This document shows, in pieces, positions 28,065 to 35,937 of a stretch of 64,000 nucleotides of DNA; position 1 is the first letter of the stretch, and every line of letters begins with the position of its first letter. Under the pieces are notes generated by a model. That model had not been told where the DNA came from and did no database searches. It was given only the letters and a program-made list of their open reading frames with translations. The stretch is from Caldilineaceae bacterium. GTDB lineage: Bacteria; Chloroflexota; Anaerolineae; Caldilineales; Caldilineaceae. The DNA lies in assembly GCA_019637645.1 (NCBI GenBank), contig JAHBVH010000009.1, positions 62,001 to 126,000 of the forward strand, given 5' to 3'. Made by a program: the position numbers and the translations under genes.

Positions 28065-28269
28065 GCGCATTCCTCCAAATGTTTCTCAAAAATATAGGAT
28101 GGTCTGTGTGCAGCATTGCCCAAAGCATGGCTAGCATTGCCAATGGACGGTAGTGGGTAACCGCTGTTTTGGAATATATGCCGCTGGTGAAGGGTGCTTT
28201 GTAGCTAGAAATGGATGTTGCCGCCCCGCTTGGTATGCTGCCCAACGCGTGGAATATTGCTACGCCGTG

Positions 28270-28298
28270 AGTATAGCAGAGATTATTGCTTCTGTCAT
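28270..28298 (-). promoter_or_regulatory. Sigma-70 promoter of the sugar ABC operon
   Basis: On the minus strand: -35 ATGACA (28298-28293, five of six), 17-bp spacer, extended -10 TGC-TATACT (28275-28270). Confidence 0.65.
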
Positions 28299-28329
28299 CT
28301 TGGCATAAAAACAGAAGCAACATTCTCTG
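28277..28329. terminator. Inverted repeat downstream of cofE-like gene, overlapping a promoter
   Basis: TTGCTTCTGT (28286-28295) pairs exactly with ACAGAAGCAA (28311-28320), and outside it CAGAGA (28277-28282) pairs with TCTCTG (28324-28329). It may terminate the gene ending at 28399, or act as an operator because it covers the -35 of the sugar ABC promoter. Confidence 0.5.
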
Positions 28330-28398
28330 TTAAAGACAGCTTGCTCAGGATCGGCGTGGTGTGCCAAGCTGGGATGGTCATCGCCAAACCTGCCAGCT

Positions 28399-29148
28399 CT
28401 AGCGCGTGGCCCGACCGCGCTGCCAGGCAACGCTGGTTAAGAGCGGTGCATAGAGGTCATCTTCCCGTTCAATCGCGAGGGCCTGCAACTCCGCAGCACT
28501 GGGGGCCCGCGCTTGGAACTGCACAAAGGGGAGCTGGCTGATCACGGCCAAGGGGGTCCCTTCCGCGCCTTCGCCCATGACCAACACGGCTGCCGTGGCC
28601 AGTGCCTGTGCCACATTGGCTTTGGTCATGCGCAGTGGCCGCCCAAAGAGATCGGGCTGGCCCCTATAATCGTTGAGCGCCAGAAAGCCACTATGGGCAA
28701 TAGCCACGCCCGTTACCCCCCAGCGCAGCGGCACGGGGGTACTGTCGGTGAGAATAACCCCAACGTGATCGAGCCCAAAGCGCTGACAAAGCCACGCCCG
28801 TACTTCATCGGCGACAGCCTGGGGTTCGCGCGGCCAGAGAACGTAGTCCCCACTGGCATTCGATTCATCAATGCCCGCATTGGGTGTCAACTGATTTGCC
28901 TTGAGGGTCAGGGTAACCTGATAGCGGCTCGCACTGGGTGGCAAGAAGAAGTCGGCTTCTCTTTCAATCAGCTGCTGGCGGTCGGTCGCGTTCGCGGCTG
29001 CCACCCGTCCTTGGCAGAGCGCGACGATCTTCGAGGTGATGGCGAGAATGCTCTGGTTGGCAAAATGCTCAATATATTGTTCTAGGATCGCCAATAGCTG
29101 GTGATCGGCGGTGGTGATCGGATGGGTGTGGATCGGCTGAACATTCAT
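28399..29148 (-). CDS. CofE-like F420-0:gamma-glutamyl ligase family protein
   Basis: A 249-residue cytoplasmic enzyme of the CofE family, whose characterised members add L-glutamate to the F420 cofactor side chain with GTP. Visible marks are AITSKIVALCQGRV near the N-terminus, LTPNAGIDESNASGDYVLWP, HVGVILTDSTPVPLRWGVTGVAI and LNDYRGQPDLFGRPLRMTKANVAQALA, which are typical nucleotide and metal-binding segments. No cofD, cofC or fbiC-like gene is in the window, so this may be a stand-alone paralogue with another gamma-glutamylation substrate. It is divergent from the PhyH operon. The Shine-Dalgarno sequence before the ATG is weak. Confidence 0.85.
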   Translation of the reverse strand: MNVQPIHTHPITTADHQLLAILEQYIEHFANQSILAITSKIVALCQGRVAAANATDRQQLIEREADFFLPPSASRYQVTLTLKANQLTPNAGIDESNASGDYVLWPREPQAVADEVRAWLCQRFGLDHVGVILTDSTPVPLRWGVTGVAIAHSGFLALNDYRGQPDLFGRPLRMTKANVAQALATAAVLVMGEGAEGTPLAVISQLPFVQFQARAPSAAELQALAIEREDDLYAPLLTSVAWQRGRATR

Positions 29149-29188
29149 ACAAGGCTGTCGCTTCCTGGTTACAGGAGAAGCTACGTCA

Positions 29189-29217
29189 TTGACACGCTAG
29201 GGCCGCCGTGCTATAGT
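29189..29217 (+). promoter_or_regulatory. Near-consensus sigma-70 promoter of the PhyH-GH32-AKR operon
   Basis: TTGACA (29189-29194), exactly 17-bp spacer, extended -10 TGC-TATAGT (29212-29217). It is about 65 bp before the GTG start. Confidence 0.8.
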
Positions 29218-29281
29218 TTCTCCGCTAGTTGGATTCCCCTATAGTTTATCATACCAAGCGATCACAAAGAGAGGTAAATCG

Positions 29282-30124
29282 GTGTCTGCCCTAATTGCTA
29301 CCCAAGAAGCGGCGCCGTCGGCACCTGCCGCGCCGAGCGCCAATGAGCGTTTTTTCTTTGACAATAATGGCTATCTGGTCCTAGAGAATTTTCTAAGCGC
29401 CGATCATGTGCAGCGCCTGCGCGATGCGCTGGATCGAGTGGTGGCGCGCCGACGTGCCTTACAACAACAAAAGAGCCCGCATACCGGCATGACCCAGCTC
29501 AAAGGGGAAGAGAGTACGCGGATCTTTTACATTTTGGACGATGATCCCCTCTTTTTAGAGATGCTGGATTGGCCGCCGATTGTGTCCTATGTGAAAGCCT
29601 TGCTCAATCCCAAGCCCCATCACCATGCCTCAGATGCCATTATCGAGGTTGGGACAGAACTGTTTAGCCGGGGCATGGGCTGGCATGTGGACGGCCATGA
29701 CAATGGCTTCCGCAATTTAGGCCGTCCCATTCCGCTATTGCAACTCAAAATTGGCTATTACTTGACTGATATGACCGCGCCCGGTCAGGGTAACCTGACC
29801 ATTGTGCCAGGGAGCCACAAGGCCCTCCATGACCCTGACCCAGCCGACCTGAAGCGCCCCGAACTTTTCCCTGGCGCGCTCCAAGTCTGTGCCCCGGCGG
29901 GAACAGCCATCCTCTTTCACAACGCGCTCTGGCACTCGAGTGGCCCCTTTACTAAACAAGATGGTCAGCGCGTGATTCTCTACTATGCCTATGAACACCC
30001 CTGGATGATCGCGTCGCAGGAGCATTGGGGCTATCCCCCATCCTTTTACAATGATCTCTCACCCGAACGCCGTGCCTACTTCCATGGTTTTGTCTTTGAT
30101 CCGCCTGAACCGCGCTGGGGGTAA
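29282..30124 (+). CDS. Phytanoyl-CoA dioxygenase family protein (PhyH-1)
   Basis: A 280-residue Fe(II)/2-oxoglutarate-dependent oxygenase fold. The iron facial triad is H135 and D137 in WHVDGHD and H218 in ALWHSSGPF. A double-stranded beta-helix core follows, with NLTIVPGSHKALHD and an arginine after the distal His (QRVILYYAYEHPW) as likely 2OG contact. The GTG start follows AGAGG at 7 nt. The GH32-like gene begins 1 bp after this stop, so the two are translationally linked. The substrate is unknown; family members hydroxylate lipids, alkaloid-like compounds and many natural products. The linked glycosidase and reductase suggest a small-molecule or glycoside catabolic context. Confidence 0.88.
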   Translation: MSALIATQEAAPSAPAAPSANERFFFDNNGYLVLENFLSADHVQRLRDALDRVVARRRALQQQKSPHTGMTQLKGEESTRIFYILDDDPLFLEMLDWPPIVSYVKALLNPKPHHHASDAIIEVGTELFSRGMGWHVDGHDNGFRNLGRPIPLLQLKIGYYLTDMTAPGQGNLTIVPGSHKALHDPDPADLKRPELFPGALQVCAPAGTAILFHNALWHSSGPFTKQDGQRVILYYAYEHPWMIASQEHWGYPPSFYNDLSPERRAYFHGFVFDPPEPRWG

Positions 30125-30125
30125 T

Positions 30126-31502
30126 ATGCAATATTTCAAACCGGCGGGCAACTTCTTTTTGGGCGACTGTATGCCCTTTGCCCATGATGGCGTTTTCCAT
30201 CTTTTTTATCTCTGGGACGAAGGCCACCACAAAGGGCTTGGTGGTTTAGGCGGCCACCAGTGGGCCCATGCCACGACGACTGATCTGGTCCATTGGGAAC
30301 ACCATCCCTTGGCGTTGCCCATTAGCGCCGATTGGGAAGGGTCGATCTGCACGGGCTCGCCCTTCTACCATGACGGCCTCTATCACGCCTTTTATGCCAC
30401 CCGCCGTTATGATTGGACCCAACATCTTGGTCATGCCATCAGCCAGGATGGCATTCACTTCGAGAAAACAACCCCCAACCCTTTTGCATCGCCGCCGCCA
30501 GGGTACGCGCCGCAAGATTACCGCGATCCTTTTGTCTTCCAGGGCGATGATGGGCTTTTTCACATGTTGGTGACCAGCCGGATCGAGACGTATGCTTTAC
30601 CCGACCGGGGTGGTACGTTGCTCCATTTGACTTCGCCTGATCTCTGGAACTGGGAAGTTGTTGGCCCTCTGCTCACTCCGGCGCGTTATCCGGGGGGTGG
30701 TGGGGTGCCCGAATGTCCCGACCTCTTCTATTGGAATGGCTGGTATTACCTGCTCTTTGGGCTGCGTCTCCAAACCCACTATCGCATGGCCCGCCATCCG
30801 CTGGGACCTTGGCTGTGTCCACCGGTAGACGTGCTGGATACCCGCTTTTGTGCGGTGATGAAAACGGCCCCCTTTGGCGACAACCGGCGCATTGGCGTGG
30901 GGTGGGCTGGCCCGCGTGAGGGCGACAAAGACGATGGGCGTATGCTCTGGGGCGGCAATGCCGTCTTCCGTGAATTGACCCAACGCGCCGACGGTACCCT
31001 CGGCACCCGCTTCCCGCCCGAGATGACCCCCGGCCAGGGTGACCCCCTTGCCCTAACTTTTCGTGCCTTGACACCGGGCTGTAGCGGCAATAGCCAGCAG
31101 ATCCATTTTGACACCCCGTCCACCCTGGCCGTCGCGGCGTTGGCGGCGCTCCCACCCAACTACCGCCTGCGTTGTCGCGTCGTGCCAGGGGCCGACAGTC
31201 GTCGCTTTGGCCTAGGTTTGCGTGGGCAAGGGGCCTTTGCCCAGCTGGCTGAACTCACCTTTGATCTGCCGCTAGGCACTGTAACATTGGGTCAAGAACG
31301 CATAGCGGGCGTGACTGGTCTAGATGCGCCCTTTACCCTCGAAGTCGTTTTACAAGATGACATTATCGACGTCTGTGTCGGCGAGCAGCGCTGTCTCATC
31401 AACCGGCTGCCCGAAGCCCAGGGTGACCAGCTCTTTTGCTTTTGCGAAAATGGCGCTGTACACTTTACGGAGATTGTAGTCTATGCAGTAGCGAAGGAGT
31501 AG
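30126..31502 (+). CDS. GH32-like glycoside hydrolase
   Basis: A 458-residue cytoplasmic protein with the five-bladed propeller pattern of clan GH-J. The three acidic residues of family 32 can be placed: D14 in FFLGDCMPF (position of the WMNDPNG nucleophile, here a divergent context), D134 in the YRDPFVF motif, and E196 in VPECPDLFYWNGWYYL (the EC motif acid/base). Other family-like parts are ATTTDLVHWEHHPLALPI and GSPFYHDGLYHAFYATRR. The C-terminal 130 residues resemble the beta-sandwich that follows the propeller. ATG 30126 is chosen, 1 bp after the PhyH stop and with a G-rich ribosome-binding site; longer frames overlap PhyH. Fructosidase activity is plausible, but the altered nucleophile motif makes another substrate possible. 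Confidence 0.82.
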   Translation: MQYFKPAGNFFLGDCMPFAHDGVFHLFYLWDEGHHKGLGGLGGHQWAHATTTDLVHWEHHPLALPISADWEGSICTGSPFYHDGLYHAFYATRRYDWTQHLGHAISQDGIHFEKTTPNPFASPPPGYAPQDYRDPFVFQGDDGLFHMLVTSRIETYALPDRGGTLLHLTSPDLWNWEVVGPLLTPARYPGGGGVPECPDLFYWNGWYYLLFGLRLQTHYRMARHPLGPWLCPPVDVLDTRFCAVMKTAPFGDNRRIGVGWAGPREGDKDDGRMLWGGNAVFRELTQRADGTLGTRFPPEMTPGQGDPLALTFRALTPGCSGNSQQIHFDTPSTLAVAALAALPPNYRLRCRVVPGADSRRFGLGLRGQGAFAQLAELTFDLPLGTVTLGQERIAGVTGLDAPFTLEVVLQDDIIDVCVGEQRCLINRLPEAQGDQLFCFCENGAVHFTEIVVYAVAKE

Positions 31503-31510
31503 GCGAACCG

Positions 31511-32443
31511 ATGTTACCAACAACCCCACCGCGTAGTTCCCTCGCGCTAGGCGGCACTGTCTTTGGCGACCAAAGTGACGCCGGTTGGTTGGCGGTGATG
31601 CAGGCGGCACTGCCCAATGGGATCAATCATTTTGATACGGCCAGTGGCTATGGCAATGGCCGCTCGGAAACTTTGATCGGTCAATATTTACGTGCAGAAC
31701 CAGGTCGGCGTGAGGCCATCTTCTTGGCTTCTAAAACCACCCCTACCGAGGCGACGGTTCCAGCCATGGTAGCGCAAATTGAACAAAGTTTGGCCCGCTT
31801 GCAAACCGATGTTATCGACCTCTATTACATTCATTGGCCGCGCCAGGGCCAAGATCTGCGCCCGTGGATGGAAGCGCTAGAACAAGCCCGCCACCAAGGC
31901 AAGATTCGGGCTGTGGGCGTCAGTAACTTTTCGGTGGAGCAGATGGCCCAAGTGGCAACCGTTGGCACCATCGACGCTCATCAACTCTGCTATAATCTTT
32001 TCTGGCGCTTTGCCGAACGCGCGATCATCCCCTATTGTCAAGCCCATGGGATCGCGGTCATCACCTATAGCTCGGTTGCGCAGGGCGTGTTGACGGGCAA
32101 GTTTCCCCGCCAGCCACTCCTCGCCGCCGATGACAAACGGCCCAATACCGTGCTCTTCGACGCGCCCGTCTGGCCCCATGTCTATGCTGGTGTGGAAAAG
32201 CTCAAAGAAATCGCCGCCGCGGCCCAACGCCCGCTCCATCAGCTCGCCATGCGTTGGGTGCTTCAACAGCCTGGGATCGACACCGCGGTCGTTGGTGCCC
32301 GCACCCCGGCCCAAGTGCAAGACAATGCCCAAGCCCTGGCCGGTGACATCCCAGAACCCCTCTTGGCTCAAATGACAGCCATTAGTGACGAAGTCATCCC
32401 CCACATCCCCGACACGGGGAATCAATATCGCTATTACCCGTAG
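31511..32443 (+). CDS. Aldo/keto reductase
   Basis: A 310-residue NAD(P)H-dependent oxidoreductase with the TIM-barrel AKR pattern. The catalytic tetrad is visible as D42 (HFDTASGYGNG), Y47, K75 (LASKTT) and H108 (YYIHWPR). Cofactor-binding segments are GKIRAVGVSNFS and the C-terminal GIDTAVVGARTPAQVQDNAQA. ATG 31511 (MLPTTPPRS) is chosen; the upstream extension overlaps the GH32 gene and has no family similarity. AAGGAG lies 11-16 nt upstream, spanning the GH32 stop. It is the last gene of the PhyH-GH32-AKR operon and is followed by a hairpin. Substrate is not determinable; sugar or lactone carbonyl reduction would fit the operon. Confidence 0.92.
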   Translation: MLPTTPPRSSLALGGTVFGDQSDAGWLAVMQAALPNGINHFDTASGYGNGRSETLIGQYLRAEPGRREAIFLASKTTPTEATVPAMVAQIEQSLARLQTDVIDLYYIHWPRQGQDLRPWMEALEQARHQGKIRAVGVSNFSVEQMAQVATVGTIDAHQLCYNLFWRFAERAIIPYCQAHGIAVITYSSVAQGVLTGKFPRQPLLAADDKRPNTVLFDAPVWPHVYAGVEKLKEIAAAAQRPLHQLAMRWVLQQPGIDTAVVGARTPAQVQDNAQALAGDIPEPLLAQMTAISDEVIPHIPDTGNQYRYYP

Positions 32444-32451
32444 AGCTGGCA

Positions 32452-32496
32452 CGTGCTACATGATTTGTGGCAACTTCTCACGAATCACGTAGCACG
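32452..32496. terminator. Hairpin between convergent aldo/keto reductase and secreted-protein genes
   Basis: CGTGCTACATGATT (32452-32465) pairs with AATCACGTAGCACG (32483-32496) over 14 bp with one non-Watson-Crick position, 17-nt loop. Confidence 0.7.
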
Positions 32497-32505
32497 ATCA
32501 CCCTC

Positions 32506-34662
32506 TTATTCAGCCCAACCACGCGCCGCTTCAAGCAACGCTTCCCGCACTTCCATCGGGGAGCGGTCGGGGGGCAAGCTGGCGATAATGGCTTGTAAGC
32601 TGCCGGTGTCATCGACGGCCAGCAGGGCGCTAAGAACATCCCCATCTTCGGTAAACCAGATCCAGATCACACCTTCGCCCAGCTCATCGACTTCCATGAC
32701 GGTCCAACTCTCTGCGCCATCGGCCAACGGCGGCAACCGTTGCAACGCCCCCTGGACGTCACCCGCCGCCAGACTCGCCTGGAAGCGGGCAAAGGTTGTT
32801 TCATTAGCGCTGGGATTGTCATCCAAGATATTCTCGGCCACCCCCAGCAACTGATCCGCTACGGCTGGACCAGCCCAATGTTGCGTATAGATCCCTTGCG
32901 CTGGCGGGCTGAGCGTCGCTTCTGCGGCACTCAACGCTTGTTCACGTTGCGGGACGTAGAGACAAGTACCGGGCTCGCCCGCCAGCGCCACCGGCGCATG
33001 GACGGCTTCGCCCAAAATCGCCGCGGCCGCACTTGTAGTGAGCAGATCACAGCCGTCCATCGGCAAGTGGGGCGGGACCGTTGGGGTCGCGACGGGCGTG
33101 ACCGGCGTGGTGCTGATGGGCGCTTCGATGAAGCGGCGAACGACCAGAACCGAATAATCGAGCACGGTCAATTCCTCTGCCGTGGGTGGGAGCAGGGCCA
33201 TAGCCACGGTAAAGCGCTCTTCTGTGCGGATTATCAAGAAGGCAAAGTAGCCGTTATCGGTCTGCTGCCATAGCCAGACCCCTTCGTCGCCAATCCCCTC
33301 AATTGGGGAGACGGTAAAGGTTGGATTGGCTGCAACCACTTCGGTCAAGTCCCCGATCACCGGTTCATAGAAACCGGCGGCTAGCTCGCTGGCTAGCCGC
33401 ATAAGGGCCGGCGCGTCCATCGCGTCGCCCGCCGCGGCGAGCAGATGGGCTAACTGGAGGAGATGCGCCATTTCGCTACCGTCGATGACTGCCGCGACCA
33501 CGGCATAATCAGCCGCTACTGCGCTCGCCAAGTAGGGTATCGTTTCTTCGCGTTGCTGAGCCTCACGGTCGGCTGTGCTGACATAGCCACACAGCCCCTG
33601 GACGGCAGTGGTGTCGGGCGCAAATGGCCCAAAGACCAAGTTGTCAACCGCCTCGGTGATAACATCTTCCTGAAGGATGGCGGCGGCGTCAAAGCGGCTA
33701 AAGCCAGGGCAGCGTGCCGTCCATTGGGGTTCTGGAAGTTCAACTATGGCTGCTGGCTTGGTGACGACAAAGGTGGCGATCTGTTGGCTCGCGTCTTCCT
33801 TTTGCAGATGGACAAGTTGCACCTGATAACCAGCAAAGTCATAGGTAAAGGGCTGTTCCGGCGAGAAACTGACATTAAAGGTGAGCACCTCGCGCTGGTC
33901 GCCCTGCTGGAGCACCAAAGTCCCTTCTGCCAGCATCAGCGAACAGTCTGTGGCGGTGAGACAGCCCGAAGCTTCGGTTAATGAGCGTAGCGTCACCTGG
34001 AAATCTGCCTCTTGTATATCGGCGGTCTTGCCCACTGTGACGGTAAAGGGTTGATCCAGGACAAACGGGTTCGCTGGTTTCTGCTCGGCTTGTGCGGTTG
34101 GCCGGAGGGTTGGCAAAGCGGTTGGGCTAGGGGCCGCCATATCCGCGGCCTGCACGATGAGCGTAACCCGGTACGCTTCTGGCTTGAGCTGTTGGCCTGG
34201 CGGCGGCGCCGGTGGCTGGACAGCGGTCAGTTCAATCACATAGCCCGCATAGCGTACCGTGTTTTGATCCTGGCTCGTGTAAGACCCTATCGTAAACAAC
34301 TGCGCGCTACCAACGTCCTCGGTTTGTAGCGTTAGCGCAAATTCGGCTTGACCGGCTACCGCACAATCCACCGTGGCTGGACAGCGGCTGTCACTGACGA
34401 CACGGGTTAACTGAAGCCGCAGTGGCTCTGCTGTATCCTTGATCATAACCCATTGATATAGTGGTAGGGTAAAAGGGTCGTTCAGGTCGGCGGTGATGGT
34501 TTCGTCCGCCGCGGGGGCGACTGTGGTGGGGGGCCGCGAGACTGTCTTCCATCGTGGATCGCTCATGTTGCCTGTGGGCAGTGTCCCCGCTGCGACGGTG
34601 GATACGCCCGCCAATGCAAAATGAATTAGGACTAGGAATAAGCTCCCGAACAATTTATACAT
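32506..34662 (-). CDS. Secreted protein with duplicated Cys-pair beta domains
   Basis: A 718-residue exported protein of unknown function. A signal peptide (LFGSLFLVLIHFALAGVSTVAAG) is followed by two related domains. The first (about 58-170) carries DSRCPATVDC at 91-100. The second (about 200-300) carries SGCLTATDC at 232-240, in the same relation to FTLPLYQ/FTVTVGK and to a later YAGYVIEL/FAGYQVQL strand. Between them is a Pro/Ala/Thr linker. The C-terminal half has two further related segments (FDAAAILQEDVI..GLCGYVS and TSAAAAILGEAVH..GTCLYVP) that look like duplicated ligand-binding modules of surface lipoproteins. No enzyme motif is seen. ATG 34662 (MYKLFGS) is chosen because GAGGA lies 7 nt upstream. 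Confidence 0.75.
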   Translation of the reverse strand: MYKLFGSLFLVLIHFALAGVSTVAAGTLPTGNMSDPRWKTVSRPPTTVAPAADETITADLNDPFTLPLYQWVMIKDTAEPLRLQLTRVVSDSRCPATVDCAVAGQAEFALTLQTEDVGSAQLFTIGSYTSQDQNTVRYAGYVIELTAVQPPAPPPGQQLKPEAYRVTLIVQAADMAAPSPTALPTLRPTAQAEQKPANPFVLDQPFTVTVGKTADIQEADFQVTLRSLTEASGCLTATDCSLMLAEGTLVLQQGDQREVLTFNVSFSPEQPFTYDFAGYQVQLVHLQKEDASQQIATFVVTKPAAIVELPEPQWTARCPGFSRFDAAAILQEDVITEAVDNLVFGPFAPDTTAVQGLCGYVSTADREAQQREETIPYLASAVAADYAVVAAVIDGSEMAHLLQLAHLLAAAGDAMDAPALMRLASELAAGFYEPVIGDLTEVVAANPTFTVSPIEGIGDEGVWLWQQTDNGYFAFLIIRTEERFTVAMALLPPTAEELTVLDYSVLVVRRFIEAPISTTPVTPVATPTVPPHLPMDGCDLLTTSAAAAILGEAVHAPVALAGEPGTCLYVPQREQALSAAEATLSPPAQGIYTQHWAGPAVADQLLGVAENILDDNPSANETTFARFQASLAAGDVQGALQRLPPLADGAESWTVMEVDELGEGVIWIWFTEDGDVLSALLAVDDTGSLQAIIASLPPDRSPMEVREALLEAARGWAE

Positions 34663-34966
34663 GATAATCCTCACTAACTCCTTGGTAAGATCGCGCTGTG
34701 ATAACACGAGCATAGTCGTTGGGCGTCCGAAAGCCGTCCGAACGCGCTACCCTGAGCGCTCTTTGCGCCTTGTTGATCATAGGTTGCCCATACTCTGTTT
34801 GCCCTCCAATCGCGAACAAGCCACCTATGTCCTACATCACAGCGTATCTCCCTCATCCTTCATCCTTTACTAGAGCGTTTCCCAAATGCCGCACCTTTGT
34901 TTATAATCAACCCACGGGAAGTGGGCGAACCAACCGGGGATGACTTTCAACAAAGGAGCAGTTGCC
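34663..34966. other. Intergenic region between divergent genes
   Basis: No credible gene. It contains a promoter-like pair for the plus-strand genes (34879-34907) and the AAAGGAG ribosome-binding site of the PanE-like gene. No hairpin was found. Confidence 0.45.
34879..34907 (+). promoter_or_regulatory. Candidate sigma-70 promoter of the panE-hyuA genes
   Basis: Perfect -10 TATAAT (34902-34907), 17-bp spacer, weak -35 TTCCCA (34879-34884). It lies 60 bp before the start codon. The same GTTTATAATCAA context occurs at the peptide-ABC promoter (43273). Confidence 0.55.
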
Positions 34967-35887
34967 ATGAAGATCGCCATCCTTGGCGGAGCAGGCGCGA
35001 CGGGCGCGGTCATTGGCGCGCCGTTGGCCCAACACGGCGTTGCGGTAACCTTGCTAGATTGCAATGCAGACGCGGTTGACGCGATCAACCGCCAGGGGCT
35101 ACAGATCACACCCAAAGCTGGTGCTACTACGGTCATTCCGGTCCGTGCAACCTGTGATCCGACGACCGTGGGGCCGGTTGATCTGCTGGTTGTCTTGGTC
35201 AAGTGCTACCAAACCGTGGTGGCTGTGCGCCAAGCACTGCCGCTGATTGGTCCACAGACTGTGGTGCTTTCCCTCCAAAATGGGTGGGGCAATGCCGATG
35301 CGCTGGCAAGCGTGGTTGATCCAGCCCAAGTGTTGGCAGGAGTCACCTATCACAGCGCCACCACCGTCGCGCCTGGGCAGGTCCGTCACACCGGCCAGGG
35401 GGAGACGCTGCTCGGTGAACCAGCGGGGGGAATCAGCCCACGCGTGCAACAGATCGTTGCGCTTTTCAATCATGCTGGTCTGCTAACCGTGGGCAGCGCC
35501 GACATCCGCACGACCATTTGGGAAAAGCTGGCCTTAAACTGCGCTGTGTTACCGACCGCGGCCCTTTTGCGTTTTCAGACCCATTGGCTGGGTGAACAGG
35601 CCGAAGCGCGGGCCTTGATGCAAGCACTGTTACAGGAGACGATTGCCGTAGCCCAGGCTCAGCAGATTCCTCTCCACTTTGAGGAACGGTGGGCGGCGAT
35701 TCTCAGCTTGACCCAACGCGCGATTGGCGCGAAACCGTCGATGTTGCAAGATGTCGAAGCACGTCGGCAAACCGAGATCGCTGTGATCAACGGCGCCGTT
35801 GTGGCCGCCGGGCAACGCCTTGGGATTGCCACCCCCCATAATCAGACCGTCTACTGGATGGTAAGGGCGTTGGAAGCCACTTTTTAG
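34967..35887 (+). CDS. Ketopantoate reductase family protein (PanE/ApbA-like)
   Basis: A 306-residue NADPH-dependent dehydrogenase. The N-terminal Rossmann fold starts MKIAILGGAGATGAVIGAPLA with a glycine-rich loop. QNGWGNADAL, the catalytic lysine in TTIWEKLALNCAVLPTAALL, and the C-terminal PSMLQDVEARRQTEIAVINGAVV (acidic substrate-binding residue) match the 2-dehydropantoate 2-reductase family. ATG 34967 has AAAGGAG 8 nt upstream. It precedes hyuA by 50 bp on the same strand. With hydantoinase genes next to it, a role in 2-oxo or 2-hydroxy acid metabolism other than pantothenate synthesis is likely, since no pan genes are nearby. Confidence 0.88.
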   Translation: MKIAILGGAGATGAVIGAPLAQHGVAVTLLDCNADAVDAINRQGLQITPKAGATTVIPVRATCDPTTVGPVDLLVVLVKCYQTVVAVRQALPLIGPQTVVLSLQNGWGNADALASVVDPAQVLAGVTYHSATTVAPGQVRHTGQGETLLGEPAGGISPRVQQIVALFNHAGLLTVGSADIRTTIWEKLALNCAVLPTAALLRFQTHWLGEQAEARALMQALLQETIAVAQAQQIPLHFEERWAAILSLTQRAIGAKPSMLQDVEARRQTEIAVINGAVVAAGQRLGIATPHNQTVYWMVRALEATF

Positions 35888-35937
35888 CCTTTTCTTTTTA
35901 CTATTTACCACTCTTTGCAGCAACAGGCAGGACAGCT

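Larger units (their letters stand above)
28065..28398. other. Intergenic region upstream of the sugar ABC operon
   Basis: No gene. It contains the sugar-ABC promoter (28270-28298), an inverted repeat overlapping it (28277-28329) and about 200 nt of untranslated leader without a recognised riboswitch. Confidence 0.5.

Noticed and set aside
34719..34943. Small open frames between 34663 and 34966
   Set aside because: They overlap promoter elements and a ribosome-binding site, and show no recognisable protein features.
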